Source: Oscillospiraceae bacterium (GTDB taxonomy: Bacteria; Bacillota; Clostridia; Oscillospirales; Oscillospiraceae). Taken from it: DNA of 64,000 nucleotides. The translations under genes were made by a program, and so were the position numbers. Shown here piece by piece: positions 10,138-20,312 of the stretch (the stretch's first letter is position 1; each line of letters starts with the position of its first letter). The stretch is taken from the NCBI GenBank assembly GCA_015068225.1, contig SVKX01000001.1, positions 131,089 to 195,088 of the forward strand, read 5' to 3'. Below the pieces are notes generated by a model. It had not been told where the DNA came from. It worked only from the letters and a program-made list of their open reading frames with translations, and did no database searches.

Positions 10138-11424
10138 TTACAGCCTGTGGCTGGTGTCGATTTGCTCAAAGCGGATCTGCAGGGCAGGCAGCTGATCTGC
10201 CATCCGGCTGCAGTCAGCACCGATGCCGTATACGCCAAGGATACCGGCGTCATCGCAGACTACCGGCAGCCCCGGTCTGCGGCCGGCGGGGATCTTTCGG
10301 TCGATAAATAGCTTTTTTAGAGATTTTTGCCCCCCGGGAAGACGCATCCGGTCGCCTTCCTGCCGGCTGCGCAGCAGAATCGGGCCGGTGGCTTTGACGG
10401 TAAAGATGCAGTCTGTATGAATGATCTGCTCTGCCTGTTCACAGCAGACACGCAGGCCAAGTGCCTGCAGCTCTACACAACTGTCAATGTGCAGCGGCGT
10501 AGGAGCAAGGGGAGCAAAGGAAGTATCCTGCTCCAGCTGGTCATAGTTCCGACAAAGGGTGATCCCTTGGGGGAAAAGGGCTTTGGCAGACGGTTTTTCT
10601 GAAAAGACCAGCTGCTCTGCCAAAAGGATATGCTCTCTTTCCGGCTCCCGGACACCGCAGTTTTTCAAGAATTGCTCCAGTATCCGGCGGCGGACAGCTT
10701 CCGGGTATGCGCGCAAAGCGGATACATCCGGCAGGGATTCATATTCCGCCATTTTTGCCAGCGCTGCTTCGTCCTGCCGCAGGCTCAAAGCCATCTGGGA
10801 GATATTTTCTGCAATTTTGGGGTTCTCCTCCCGCAGAAGGGGCATGACATGATGCCGCAGGCGGTTTCGTAAAAACGCATCCTGCCCATTGGAGCTGTCG
10901 TCCACATATTCAATATGGTATTCTGCTAGAAAAGACAATACCTGCTCCCGGGTGACCGTCAGCATGGGGCGGATCAGCTTGCCGTTTACCGGCGCGATAG
11001 CGCCAAGCCCCTTCAGGCCCGTGCCCCGCACTAGATGCAGCAGCACGGTCTCAGCGTTGTCGTCAGCGGTGTGGGCTGTGGCGATCTTTCCAGAAAGGGT
11101 GGAAAAGAAGCGATACCGGGCGTCCCGGGCGGCGGCCTCCAAGCCCTTTTTGCCGGCGGTGACCTGCGCGCTGCCAACATGCAGCGGGATATCAAAGCGG
11201 CTGCAAAATTCCCGGACAAAGGCTTCGTCCCGTTGGGATTCCGCGCCGCGAAGGTTGTGATTAAAATGAGCGGCGGACAGGCGGATGGACAGCTTTTCCC
11301 GCAGCAGGTACATAGCCCACAGCAGCGCCATGGAGTCCGCACCACCGGATACGGCACATACCACCGCATCTTCCGGCTGGAGCATATCATATTTACGCAC
11401 CAGCTTTAAAAGCTCATTCAGCAT
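10138..11424 (-). CDS. tilS: tRNA(Ile)-lysidine synthetase TilS
   Basis: SGGADSMALL PP-loop, HFNHNLRG; start taken as MLNELLKL, overlapping the dnaB 3' end by 11 bp. Confidence 0.93.
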   Translation of the reverse strand: MLNELLKLVRKYDMLQPEDAVVCAVSGGADSMALLWAMYLLREKLSIRLSAAHFNHNLRGAESQRDEAFVREFCSRFDIPLHVGSAQVTAGKKGLEAAARDARYRFFSTLSGKIATAHTADDNAETVLLHLVRGTGLKGLGAIAPVNGKLIRPMLTVTREQVLSFLAEYHIEYVDDSSNGQDAFLRNRLRHHVMPLLREENPKIAENISQMALSLRQDEAALAKMAEYESLPDVSALRAYPEAVRRRILEQFLKNCGVREPEREHILLAEQLVFSEKPSAKALFPQGITLCRNYDQLEQDTSFAPLAPTPLHIDSCVELQALGLRVCCEQAEQIIHTDCIFTVKATGPILLRSRQEGDRMRLPGGQKSLKKLFIDRKIPAGRRPGLPVVCDDAGILGVYGIGADCSRMADQLPALQIRFEQIDTSHRL

Positions 11425-12757
11425 GCTTCCACTCCCGGTCGGTAAAGGTCTGATAAGGACCAAACCACTGAAGCTTGACCGTACCGGTCTCGCCGTGGCG
11501 GTTTTTGGATACGATGCATTCGGCTATATTTTTATCTTCCGTATCCGGATTATAGTAATCGTCTCGGTACAGGAACATAACAGAGTCCGCGTCCTGCTCA
11601 ATAGCGCCGGATTCCCGCAGGTCGGACAGGATGGGCCGCTTGTCCGTGCGGCCTTCCACGGCACGGGAAAGCTGGCTCAGGCAGACCACCGGTACATTCA
11701 GCTCCTTGGCCATGATCTTCAGGCTTCTGGAGATCTCGCCCACCACGGTAACACGGTTTTCACTGTTTTTTCCATAGCCGGAGCCCTGCATCAGCTGTAG
11801 ATAGTCGATGACCACCAGGCCCAGATTGTCCAGTCGGCGACATTTTGCGTTAATGTCCGCTACGGTGACAGAGGGGTTATCGTCGATGCGGATGTCCGTC
11901 TGGCTCAAAGCGGCGGAAGCCATGCACAGCTTGCCCCATTCCTCTTCGGAAAGCTTGCCGGTAGCCAGCTTCTGCATATCGATAAAGGCTTCACTGGCCA
12001 AAAGACGCATGGCCAGCTGTTCCCGGGACATTTCCAGATTGAAAATAGCCACAGTCTTTTTATACTTCTTGGCAACATTCACGCCAATGTTCAAGGCGAA
12101 AGCGGATTTGCCCATAGCAGGACGGGCTGCCACCAGCAGAAGGTCGGATTTGTTCAGACCGTTGATCTTGGCGTCCAGATCCCGCAGACCGCAGGAAAGA
12201 CCGGGGATAGCGGAATCCGACTGACTCAGCTCTGTCAGCCGGTCAAAGACCTTGTGCAGCACCGTGCCGATATGCTCCAGGGAATCCCCCCGCTCGCCTT
12301 TGCGCAGGGCATAGATCTTCTTTTCGGCGGATTCCAGCATTTCTGCCGGTGTGCCCACCTGAGAATAAACGGTTTCATTGATCTCGTCGGCTGCCTTGGA
12401 AAGTCCCCGCAGCATGGCCTTGTCCCGCACAATGCTGGCGTAGCGCGCTGCATTGGCGGCGGTGGGAGTGATGTCCATGAGCTGCAGGATATAATCCCGG
12501 GACTTGTCATGATAATAGCCCAGCTCCCGCAGCTTTTCCAGTACCGTAACGGGGTCAATGGTCTGGGAGAAGTTGAACATGGAATATACGGCCTCAAAGA
12601 TCTCTCTGTTCTGGGGAAGCAGAAAATCCTCGGGCCTCACAATGCCGATCACATCGGCAACGCACCGGCTGTCGATCAGGATAGAGCCCAGCAGTGCCTG
12701 CTCTGCTTCCAGGGACTGGGGCGGTTGACGGTTCAGCAGTTCTTCACCGGTTGCCAT
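11414..12757 (-). CDS. dnaB: Replicative DNA helicase DnaB
   Basis: PPQSLEAEQALLGSIL, RPAMGKSAFALNIG, VVIDYLQLM. Confidence 0.97.
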   Translation of the reverse strand: MATGEELLNRQPPQSLEAEQALLGSILIDSRCVADVIGIVRPEDFLLPQNREIFEAVYSMFNFSQTIDPVTVLEKLRELGYYHDKSRDYILQLMDITPTAANAARYASIVRDKAMLRGLSKAADEINETVYSQVGTPAEMLESAEKKIYALRKGERGDSLEHIGTVLHKVFDRLTELSQSDSAIPGLSCGLRDLDAKINGLNKSDLLLVAARPAMGKSAFALNIGVNVAKKYKKTVAIFNLEMSREQLAMRLLASEAFIDMQKLATGKLSEEEWGKLCMASAALSQTDIRIDDNPSVTVADINAKCRRLDNLGLVVIDYLQLMQGSGYGKNSENRVTVVGEISRSLKIMAKELNVPVVCLSQLSRAVEGRTDKRPILSDLRESGAIEQDADSVMFLYRDDYYNPDTEDKNIAECIVSKNRHGETGTVKLQWFGPYQTFTDREWKHAE

Positions 12758-12799
12758 GGCAATTCTCCTCTCTTTCTATAAAATGGATAAATAGAAGCC

Positions 12800-13246
12800 T
12801 TACGCTTCCTCAATCTTGACAGACAGGGGGGCGTTGATCTCATAACCCAGCTTGCAGGTCACAGTGTAAGTGCCCACAGACTTGATGGGGTCGGAGATGA
12901 CGATCTTGCGCTTGTCCAGTTTGATCTGGGCAGTGGTGGCAAGAGCGTCTGCAATCTCCTGATTGGTCACAGAACCGAAGAGCCGGCCTGCACCGCCGCC
13001 CTTGGCCTTGACCACCAGTGTCATGGCCCGCAGCTTGTGGGAAAGATCCAGCGCCTCGGCCTTCTCCCGAGCGATCCGCTCGGCAGTAGCCTTGTCATTC
13101 ATGCGCATGGTGTTGATGGCATCGGGGGTGGCCTCAATGGCCAGCTTTTTGGGCAGCATGAAATTGCGGGCGTAGCCGTCAGATACCTCCAGCATCTGAC
13201 CCTTTTTGCCCTTGCCCTTCACATCCTGAAGAAGAATAACTTTCAT
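12800..13246 (-). CDS. rplI: 50S ribosomal protein L9
   Basis: [36 protein letters not shown]. Confidence 0.98.
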   Translation of the reverse strand: MKVILLQDVKGKGKKGQMLEVSDGYARNFMLPKKLAIEATPDAINTMRMNDKATAERIAREKAEALDLSHKLRAMTLVVKAKGGGAGRLFGSVTNQEIADALATTAQIKLDKRKIVISDPIKSVGTYTVTCKLGYEINAPLSVKIEEA

Positions 13247-13290
13247 AAATAATAACTCCTAACTGTTGAAAATAAATGGGAAGAAGGCAA

Positions 13291-15267
13291 TCAGCCTTCG
13301 TAGAAGCTGTCAATAGAGGCTACCAGCTGATCCAGCACTTCCTTAACGGAGACATTCTGGATCTGTGCGCCGGCGGTGGCAGTATTGCCGCCGCCGCCAA
13401 GAGGCTCCAGGATCACCTGCACATTGGCGTCGCCAATGGAACGGGCGGAAACGATCACCTGCTCTGCGTCAGGGTAAAGGACGAAGGAGGCGGTGATGCC
13501 GGAAATGTTCAGCAGCTCGTCGGCAGCCTGGGCGGCCAAAGTACGGGAGGTGGAGGCATTCAGAGCCGCAATGGCGATCTCCTGCCGGTAAAGCCGGGCG
13601 GCCTTGATGATCTGATATTTTGCCATGGTGTCCTGGAAATCGTTTTGCAGCAGCTTCTTGACTTCCACAGTCTCTGCGCCCCACTGGCGCAGCACCGCGG
13701 CAGCCTCAAAGGTGCGCTCGCCGGTGCGGACATTAAAGCTCTTGGTATCCAGGAAGATACCTGCCATCAGGCTCTTGGCCTCGATGGGCAGCACATCGCT
13801 TTTTTCCACAGCGTATTGCAGCAGCTCCGTTACCAGCTCCGCAGCCGAGGAGGCATAGGGAGCGTGGAAATTGACCACTACAGGATTGATGTAATCCGCA
13901 GCCCTGCGGTGATGATCCACAACGCAGACCTTGGGGATCGCCTCCAGAAGGGGCTTGCACTCCACCTGATCCGGACGGTTGGTGTCCACAACTACCAGCG
14001 TGCTGTGGTTGTCACAGCGCACCAGCGCTTCCTGTCCGGAAATGAAGACATCCTTGTATTCCGGCACTTCCAGAATTTCTGCAAGGAGCTTTTCTGCCAT
14101 ATTCCGCTCCTGATCCAGAACGATATAGGCTTTTTTGCCCTTTTTGCGGCACATACAGCTGATGCCCATGGCAGCGCCTACTGCATCCAGATCCGCGTTC
14201 TTGTGACCCATGATGAAAACCTGGCTGCTCTGGCCGATGAGTTCCATCAGGGAATTGGCAGTGACCCGGGAACGGACCTTGCTGCGGTGGTCGGCTTCCT
14301 TATTCCGGCCGCCGTAGAAGGTGAAATTGAACCGGTCCTTGATAACAGCCTGATCGCCGCCGCGGCTAAGGGCCATTTCAATGGACAGGGCGGCAAAATT
14401 ATAACTTTCTTCAAAGTTTGCACCGTCCACGCCCAGACCGATGGAGACAGATGCCTCCAGACCGGAGGGACTCTGGATCTCGTGCACATCCTCCAGCAGG
14501 GAGAATTTTCCCTGAATGGCCCGGTTCAGATCCCGCTTTTCAAAAACGAACAGAAAACGGTTTCGCTCCAGCTTGCGAAGCAGACCGTGATAATCTTCCG
14601 TCCATTTGGTGATGGCATCGTTCAGCCGGGCGTTCAGGCTGGAGATGGCACCTTCCGTCAGATTTTTGGTCAGCTCTTCGTAATTGTCGATGAGAATGAT
14701 GGAGACTACAGGACGGGAACGGATATATTCATCCCGCACCTGATACAGCTCGGACAGATCGCAAAAATACAGCATGCCCACAGTGGTACTATCCGGATCC
14801 TCTGCCCGGAACAGACTTCCGTGGACCCGGTAACGCCGGCCGGACAGGGTGATATCATAGGGAGACTCCGTCTTTCCGGAGGCCAGCCAGTCAATGCCGA
14901 AGTGGGGGACATGGGCGGAAAAGGGCTGGGGGAGATATTGTTTCTGATAGCCGGTGATGGAACAAAACCGGTCGTTTGCCCAAAGGATGCATCCATCGCC
15001 CATCCGCACAAGGACCATGGGGAAGGGGGTAACAGCGCCGTCGGTCTGCTGATCAGCGCTGAAGGCAGTCTTGACGTACTCCTGGATCTCCTTGCGGTGA
15101 CGGTTCCGGCAGAAGATATAATAAGTCAGAAGTATCAGTGACAGGCCGCCTTCCACAGCGGCCAGAATGTAGTTGCGGGTCAGGACAGCAGCTGCTGTAA
15201 ATCCTGCCAGAAACAGGAAATATACCCAAAGCCCGGGCCAAAACAGCCGTTTCAGTTTCTTATTCAT
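13291..15267 (-). CDS. gdpP: GdpP-like DHH/DHHA1 cyclic-di-AMP phosphodiesterase
   Basis: TM segments, degenerate GGDEF, DHH domain (GHKNADLDAVGAAMG, VVDHHRRA), DHHA1 with GGGGNTATAGAQ; adjacent to rplI and dnaB as usual in Firmicutes. Confidence 0.92.
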   Translation of the reverse strand: MNKKLKRLFWPGLWVYFLFLAGFTAAAVLTRNYILAAVEGGLSLILLTYYIFCRNRHRKEIQEYVKTAFSADQQTDGAVTPFPMVLVRMGDGCILWANDRFCSITGYQKQYLPQPFSAHVPHFGIDWLASGKTESPYDITLSGRRYRVHGSLFRAEDPDSTTVGMLYFCDLSELYQVRDEYIRSRPVVSIILIDNYEELTKNLTEGAISSLNARLNDAITKWTEDYHGLLRKLERNRFLFVFEKRDLNRAIQGKFSLLEDVHEIQSPSGLEASVSIGLGVDGANFEESYNFAALSIEMALSRGGDQAVIKDRFNFTFYGGRNKEADHRSKVRSRVTANSLMELIGQSSQVFIMGHKNADLDAVGAAMGISCMCRKKGKKAYIVLDQERNMAEKLLAEILEVPEYKDVFISGQEALVRCDNHSTLVVVDTNRPDQVECKPLLEAIPKVCVVDHHRRAADYINPVVVNFHAPYASSAAELVTELLQYAVEKSDVLPIEAKSLMAGIFLDTKSFNVRTGERTFEAAAVLRQWGAETVEVKKLLQNDFQDTMAKYQIIKAARLYRQEIAIAALNASTSRTLAAQAADELLNISGITASFVLYPDAEQVIVSARSIGDANVQVILEPLGGGGNTATAGAQIQNVSVKEVLDQLVASIDSFYEG

Positions 15268-15607
15268 ATCTCCGGCAACCTCCAAGCATACTTTCTCTTT
15301 ATACTGTACCCGCTATTATAGCAAATTTAAGCAAAAGGTGCAACAGGTTTTCTGACTTTTCTGCAAAAACAGCGCCTTGGAACGGCCTGTTTTTCCGGGC
15401 TTCAAAAAAACTGGTATACTTTTCACCAAAACTGTGCTATACTAACTGTAGTGTGTACCGGGATGGGCAGACCCGGACAGCAAAAGATCACATAATTATG
15501 CGGGCGTTTTTCTCTCCCAAACGGCGATTCAGGGCTGGAAAGGAGACGGCGGCTGCCTGCTTTGCTATGGCCTTTGGCCTTACTTAAGAAAGGAGTATTG
15601 ATTTTAA

Positions 15608-17263
15608 TTGGCAGAAAAACTGAAAATTATACCTCTGGGCGGTCTAGATGAGATCGGAAAAAACATTACCGTTCTGGAATACGGAAAAGACATGATCGTA
15701 ATAGACTGCGGCGTGGGCTTTCCGGACGAGGATATGTACGGCGTGGATCTGGTGATTCCGGATTTTTCCTATCTGGTAGCCAACCAGAAAAAGCTGCGGG
15801 GAATCTTTATTACCCACGGACATGAGGATCATATCGGATCCATTCCCTATTGCATGCAGCAGGTGAATTGTCCCATCCACGGAACGGCAATGACCAACGG
15901 ACTGATCAAGCTGAAGCTGGAGGAGCATCGTCTGGCAGATAAGGTAAAGCTCATGACCCATAAGCCCGGCGATGTTGTTAAAGCGGGCTGCTTTACGGTG
16001 GAATTTATCCATGTGAACCATTCTATCGCGGACGCGGTGGCCTTTGCCATCCACACCCCCGTGGGCACCGTGATCTTTACCGGCGATTTTAAGATCGATC
16101 CCACCGCAGGGGACGGTATGATCGATCTGGCACGGCTGGGAGAATTGGGAAATGAGGGCGTTTTGGCTCTGTTGTGCGACTCCACCAATGTGGAGCGGGC
16201 GGGCTATACCCCCAGTGAAAACATTGTGGCCGAGGGTCTGGACAGGCAGTTTAAAAACTGCGACCAGCGTATCATCGTCACCACCTTTGCTTCCAACATG
16301 CACAGAATTCAGGCAGTGCTTGCCACGGCCCACCGCTACGGCAGAAAGGTGGCTGTTACCGGCCGGAGCATGGAAAACATGCTGAAAGTGGCCCAGGAGC
16401 TGGGATATATCAAGGTGCCTGCCGGTACCATCGTGGATCTGGGTGCCATCAAGAGCCTGCCGAAGAACAAGGTGGTCATCGTATCCACCGGCTCACAGGG
16501 TGAAAATATGTCTGCGTTGTACCGCATGGCATTTTCTACCCACAAGCAGGTGGATATTCAGGGAGGAGACCGGATCATTATTTCCGCATCCGCTATCCCA
16601 GGCAATGAAAAAGCGGTGTCTAAGATCATCAATGAGCTCTATCGCAAGGGCGCAGATGTGATCTATGAAAAGAGTGAGGGCCTTCATGTTTCCGGCCACG
16701 CCTGTCAGGAGGAACTGAAGATCATCCACGGTCTGGTCAAACCCAAATTCTTCCTGCCGCTCCACGGCGAACAGCGCATGCTGCAGATTCACAGCAAGCT
16801 GGCCCAGTCCATGGGTATGAACCCCCGAAACATCCACATCGGCGAGATTGGAACGGTTTTTGAGTTTACAGGAAAGACCTGTAAGCAAAATGGTACGGTG
16901 CCTGCCGGCAAGGTCTTTGTGGATGGCACCGGCGTGGGCGATGTGGGCGCCGTGGTTTTGAGAGACCGGAAGCACCTTGCTCAGGATGGCATGATCGTGG
17001 TGTGCGTGAATCTCAGTGCCGAGGATGGCAGCGTGATCACCGGACCGGACATCATTACCCGTGGCTTCATTTATGTAAAGGAATCCGAGGAGCTGATGGA
17101 GGAGCTGCAGGAGGTGGCTATGGAGGCCATCGAGCGCTGTCAGCGCAAGCGCAGCCGGGATTGGACCGCCATCAAGGCAGCCATTAAAAACGACCTGAGC
17201 GGTTACCTGTATAAGACCACCAAGCGAAACCCCATGATCCTTCCTGTGATCATGGAGATCTGA
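15608..17263 (+). CDS. rnjA: Ribonuclease J (TTG start)
   Basis: Metallo-beta-lactamase HGHEDHIGS, beta-CASP region. Confidence 0.94.
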   Translation: MAEKLKIIPLGGLDEIGKNITVLEYGKDMIVIDCGVGFPDEDMYGVDLVIPDFSYLVANQKKLRGIFITHGHEDHIGSIPYCMQQVNCPIHGTAMTNGLIKLKLEEHRLADKVKLMTHKPGDVVKAGCFTVEFIHVNHSIADAVAFAIHTPVGTVIFTGDFKIDPTAGDGMIDLARLGELGNEGVLALLCDSTNVERAGYTPSENIVAEGLDRQFKNCDQRIIVTTFASNMHRIQAVLATAHRYGRKVAVTGRSMENMLKVAQELGYIKVPAGTIVDLGAIKSLPKNKVVIVSTGSQGENMSALYRMAFSTHKQVDIQGGDRIIISASAIPGNEKAVSKIINELYRKGADVIYEKSEGLHVSGHACQEELKIIHGLVKPKFFLPLHGEQRMLQIHSKLAQSMGMNPRNIHIGEIGTVFEFTGKTCKQNGTVPAGKVFVDGTGVGDVGAVVLRDRKHLAQDGMIVVCVNLSAEDGSVITGPDIITRGFIYVKESEELMEELQEVAMEAIERCQRKRSRDWTAIKAAIKNDLSGYLYKTTKRNPMILPVIMEI

Positions 17264-17268
17264 AAGAT

Positions 17269-17303
17269 AAAGGCGCGCTGCTAAAGGCAGCGCGCCTTTT
17301 TTA
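17269..17303. terminator. Rho-independent terminator after rnjA, possibly bidirectional with trhA
   Basis: aaggcgcgctg-ctaaagg-cagcgcgcctttttt. Confidence 0.85.
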
Positions 17304-17975
17304 TAGGGCATAAAGGAATATGCTCAAAAATTGCAGGATGCTTCCCAGCACCACAAAAATGTGAAACACGGAGTGGAACCATTTCTTTTTGGAGCCGATG
17401 CCGTAAAGGATCGCGCCCAAGGTGTAGCTGATGCCGCCGGAAAGCAGCAACCAAAAGCCGGGAAGGGTCATGGTCTCCATGGCCTGGGGCATAAATGGAA
17501 GGATAGCCCATCCCATGCCGATGTAGCAAATCATGGAAAATGCTTTGTATTTTTTTAGATCGATGGCAGTCAGTGTTACTGCTGCGGCAGTCAGCGCCCA
17601 TTCAAAAAAGAACAGCCCCCAGCTAATGGCAGGATACACCGGCCGCAGAGCCGACAGGGTGATGGGGGTGTAAGTTCCTGCGATTAGAAAATAGATGGTG
17701 CAGTGGTCAATGATCTGCATGACCTTTTTGCCGGTGCCGGACTTAAGACCGTGATATACACTGGACATGGTGTACAGGCAGATCATACTGCCGCCGTATA
17801 TGGCAGAGCTGACAATGCCCCAGACAGTGCCGTGAAGTGCGGAGCGCAAGACGCACAGGACTAGGATCAGAACACCCAGACCGCCGCCGACGATATGGGA
17901 GATCATGTTCATCCGCTCCTCTCCTTTCGTATATGACGGCAGGAGCCGGTCTTGCAGTTTGGTTCGCTTCATCAT
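17301..17975 (-). CDS. trhA: Hemolysin III / TrhA family membrane protein
   Basis: Multi-TM; SSVYHGL, DHCTIYFLIAGTYTP, HSVFHIFVVLGS. Confidence 0.9.
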   Translation of the reverse strand: MMKRTKLQDRLLPSYTKGEERMNMISHIVGGGLGVLILVLCVLRSALHGTVWGIVSSAIYGGSMICLYTMSSVYHGLKSGTGKKVMQIIDHCTIYFLIAGTYTPITLSALRPVYPAISWGLFFFEWALTAAAVTLTAIDLKKYKAFSMICYIGMGWAILPFMPQAMETMTLPGFWLLLSGGISYTLGAILYGIGSKKKWFHSVFHIFVVLGSILQFLSIFLYAL

Positions 17976-18103
17976 AAAATCCGCCTTTCCTGAAACTGGT
18001 CATAGTATAGCATGTTTTCCATAAAACCGGAGGCTACCGGATGGAAAATGGACTCTACGGCTTGTAGAGAAGGGATTCTACCTCCGGGAGAGAAAGAAAA
18101 ATG

Positions 18104-18132
18104 TTGACAAATTGCAGTGCATGGACTAAAAT
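18104..18132 (+). promoter_or_regulatory. Sigma-A promoter driving the lysine riboswitch and lysA
   Basis: TTGACA - 17 bp - TAAAAT. Confidence 0.8.
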
Positions 18133-18139
18133 CCATAGC

Positions 18140-18310
18140 ATAACCATGGCTGAGGTCGCGGAATCCATCAGTAGCTTTGCGGTTTGGCAAATTGCCGCAA
18201 AAGGAAAGGGGATGCCGCCGAAGAGCCTGCCGGTGCCAAACGGCGGTCTCTGGGGCTGCGCAGAATATGCGTAGAACTGTCATCCGACAGGATGGAGTGC
18301 TGACTTGGGG
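18140..18310 (+). ncRNA. Lysine riboswitch (L-box)
   Basis: Conserved blocks tgaggtcgcgg..cagtagc..ggaaaggggatgccgccgaag..ctggggctg..aactgtcat..gatggagtgctgac upstream of diaminopimelate decarboxylase. Confidence 0.93.
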
Positions 18311-18324
18311 TAAGAGACAACTAT

Positions 18325-18357
18325 GCCCTGTGTCGCTTTGACGCAGGGCTTATTTTT
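18325..18357 (+). terminator. Riboswitch-associated transcription terminator
   Basis: gccctgtgtc-gcttt-gacgcagggc followed by ttattttt. Confidence 0.85.
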
Positions 18358-18369
18358 GGAGTGATACAT

Positions 18370-19635
18370 ATGAAAAAGACATCCTTCTTAACGCTGGAAA
18401 AGGCAAAGAGAATCATTCAGGATATTCCTACACCTTTCCATATTTATGATGAGGCCGGCATTCGGAAAAATGCCCGGGCGCTGAAGGAGGCGTTCTCCTG
18501 GAATCCTGGCTTTAAGGAGTTTTTTGCGGTAAAGGCCACACCCAATCCCTATATTCTGCAGATCCTTCAGGAGGAGGGCTGCGGCTGTGACTGCTCCTCC
18601 TACACGGAGCTTTTGCTGGCAGAAGCAGTAGGCGTTACCGGCCATGAAATTATGTTCTCCTCCAATGTTACACCGGAGCAGGATATGAGAAAGGCTTACG
18701 AGCTGGGGGCCTATATCAATCTGGATGACGCTACCCATGTGGAATTTCTGGCCCGGGTGGCGGATAAGGTGCCGGAGACCGTGTGCCTGCGGTATAACCC
18801 CGGCGGATCCTTCAGCCTTGGTAATACCATTATGGATATGCCCAGAGATGCCAAGTACGGCATGACCGAGGATCAGATGGCCGGTGCCATCAACCGGCTG
18901 ATGGCTCTGGGCACAAAGCATTTCGGCATCCACGCGTTCCTTGCGTCCAATACCACCACCAATGAGTATTATCCGGAGCTGGCTGCGAACCTGTTCCGTC
19001 TGGCGGTGCGGCTGCGCAATGCCACCGGCGCCCATATCGCCTTTGTCAATCTGTCCGGCGGCGTAGGTGTGGACTACCGGCCGGAGCAGCCCTGCTGCGA
19101 CATCCGCACCATTGGAGAGGGCGTTCGTGCCCGCTATGAGCAGATCCTGACACCCAACGGCATGGGCGATATCGCCATCTTCACAGAGCTGGGCCGGTTT
19201 ATGCTGGCACCTTACGGCCATCTGGTTTCTACGGTGCTCCACCAAAAGCATATCTACCGGGAATATGTGGGTCTGGATGCCTGCGCAGCGGATCTGATGC
19301 GGCCCGCCATGTACGGCGCCTATCATCATATTACGGTGCTGGGCAAGGAAGATGCCATTTTGGATCATGTATATGATGTTACCGGCGGTCTGTGCGAAAA
19401 CAATGACAAGTTCGCCATTGAGCGCAGCCTGCCCCATATTGAGATCGGTGATATTCTGGTCATCCATGACACCGGCGCTCACGGACACTCCATGGGATAC
19501 AATTATAATGGTAAGCTTCGCAGTGCCGAAGTCCTTCTGCGGGAGGACGGAAGCCATATGCTGATCCGCAGAGCAGAAAAGCCGGCAGATTATTTTGCAA
19601 CTTTCGACGGCACACCCTTTAAGTTTGGGAACTGA
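18370..19635 (+). CDS. lysA: Diaminopimelate decarboxylase-like PLP enzyme
   Basis: TPFHIYDEAGIRKNARALKEAF, FFAVKATPNPYIL, placement after L-box. Confidence 0.9.
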   Translation: MKKTSFLTLEKAKRIIQDIPTPFHIYDEAGIRKNARALKEAFSWNPGFKEFFAVKATPNPYILQILQEEGCGCDCSSYTELLLAEAVGVTGHEIMFSSNVTPEQDMRKAYELGAYINLDDATHVEFLARVADKVPETVCLRYNPGGSFSLGNTIMDMPRDAKYGMTEDQMAGAINRLMALGTKHFGIHAFLASNTTTNEYYPELAANLFRLAVRLRNATGAHIAFVNLSGGVGVDYRPEQPCCDIRTIGEGVRARYEQILTPNGMGDIAIFTELGRFMLAPYGHLVSTVLHQKHIYREYVGLDACAADLMRPAMYGAYHHITVLGKEDAILDHVYDVTGGLCENNDKFAIERSLPHIEIGDILVIHDTGAHGHSMGYNYNGKLRSAEVLLREDGSHMLIRRAEKPADYFATFDGTPFKFGN

Positions 19636-19781
19636 TTTGTGCAATTTAAACAAAAATAGGTCTGTTTTTTCTGCACCGAAATGGATTGTTTACAATAAAT
19701 TTTCATGCTCCTTTGCTAAAACTGTGCTATAATGTTATGGGCGGCAAAAAGCCGCCGCAGCAGCGCAGTAAAGGAGTCCCT

Positions 19782-20198
19782 ATGAATAATAATATTTTGT
19801 TTTTTCTGACACCGAAGGCCATGTGCGCCTATCTGTATGATGACTATACCATGCGGCAAGCTCTGGAGAAGATGGAAACAGCGGGATACGCGGCTCTGCC
19901 TATCCTGAATAAGCGGGGCGAATACCGCGGCACTCTGACAGAGGGCGATCTTCTGTGGGGTATTAAGAATATGTGCTACATGGATATCCGGCAGGCGGAA
20001 GCCCACCGGATCATGGAGATTACCCGCCGGCGGGATTACATACCGGTCAGGGTTACCACCTCCATGCATGATCTGGTAGATCGGGCTACCAATCAGAATT
20101 TCGTTCCGGTGGTGGATGACAAGAATGCATTTATCGGCATCGTCACCCGGGGCGCGATCATCAAATACTGTTCCCAGAGGCTGTTTCCCGAGGATTAA
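19782..20198 (+). CDS. CBS domain-containing protein
   Basis: Tandem CBS pattern (TMRQALEKMETAGYAALPILNKRGEYRGTLTEGDLL ... VPVVDDKNAFIGIVTRGAII). Confidence 0.88.
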   Translation: MNNNILFFLTPKAMCAYLYDDYTMRQALEKMETAGYAALPILNKRGEYRGTLTEGDLLWGIKNMCYMDIRQAEAHRIMEITRRRDYIPVRVTTSMHDLVDRATNQNFVPVVDDKNAFIGIVTRGAIIKYCSQRLFPED

Positions 20199-20205
20199 GA
20201 GGAAG

Positions 20206-20240
20206 AGATACCCACAGGGCTGTCCCTGTGGGTATTTTTG
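20206..20240 (+). terminator. Rho-independent terminator
   Basis: atacccacaggg-ctgt-ccctgtgggtatttttg. Confidence 0.85.
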
Positions 20241-20312
20241 TTCACAGACTTTTTGGTTGCAAAGTGGCGGCTGTTTTGTTAAAATGGACTCAGTATACCT
20301 TGGAGGAATAAC

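Noticed and set aside
13276-15141. 621-aa plus-strand ORF opposite gdpP
   Set aside because: Antisense shadow of gdpP, low-complexity His/Gln-rich translation, no RBS
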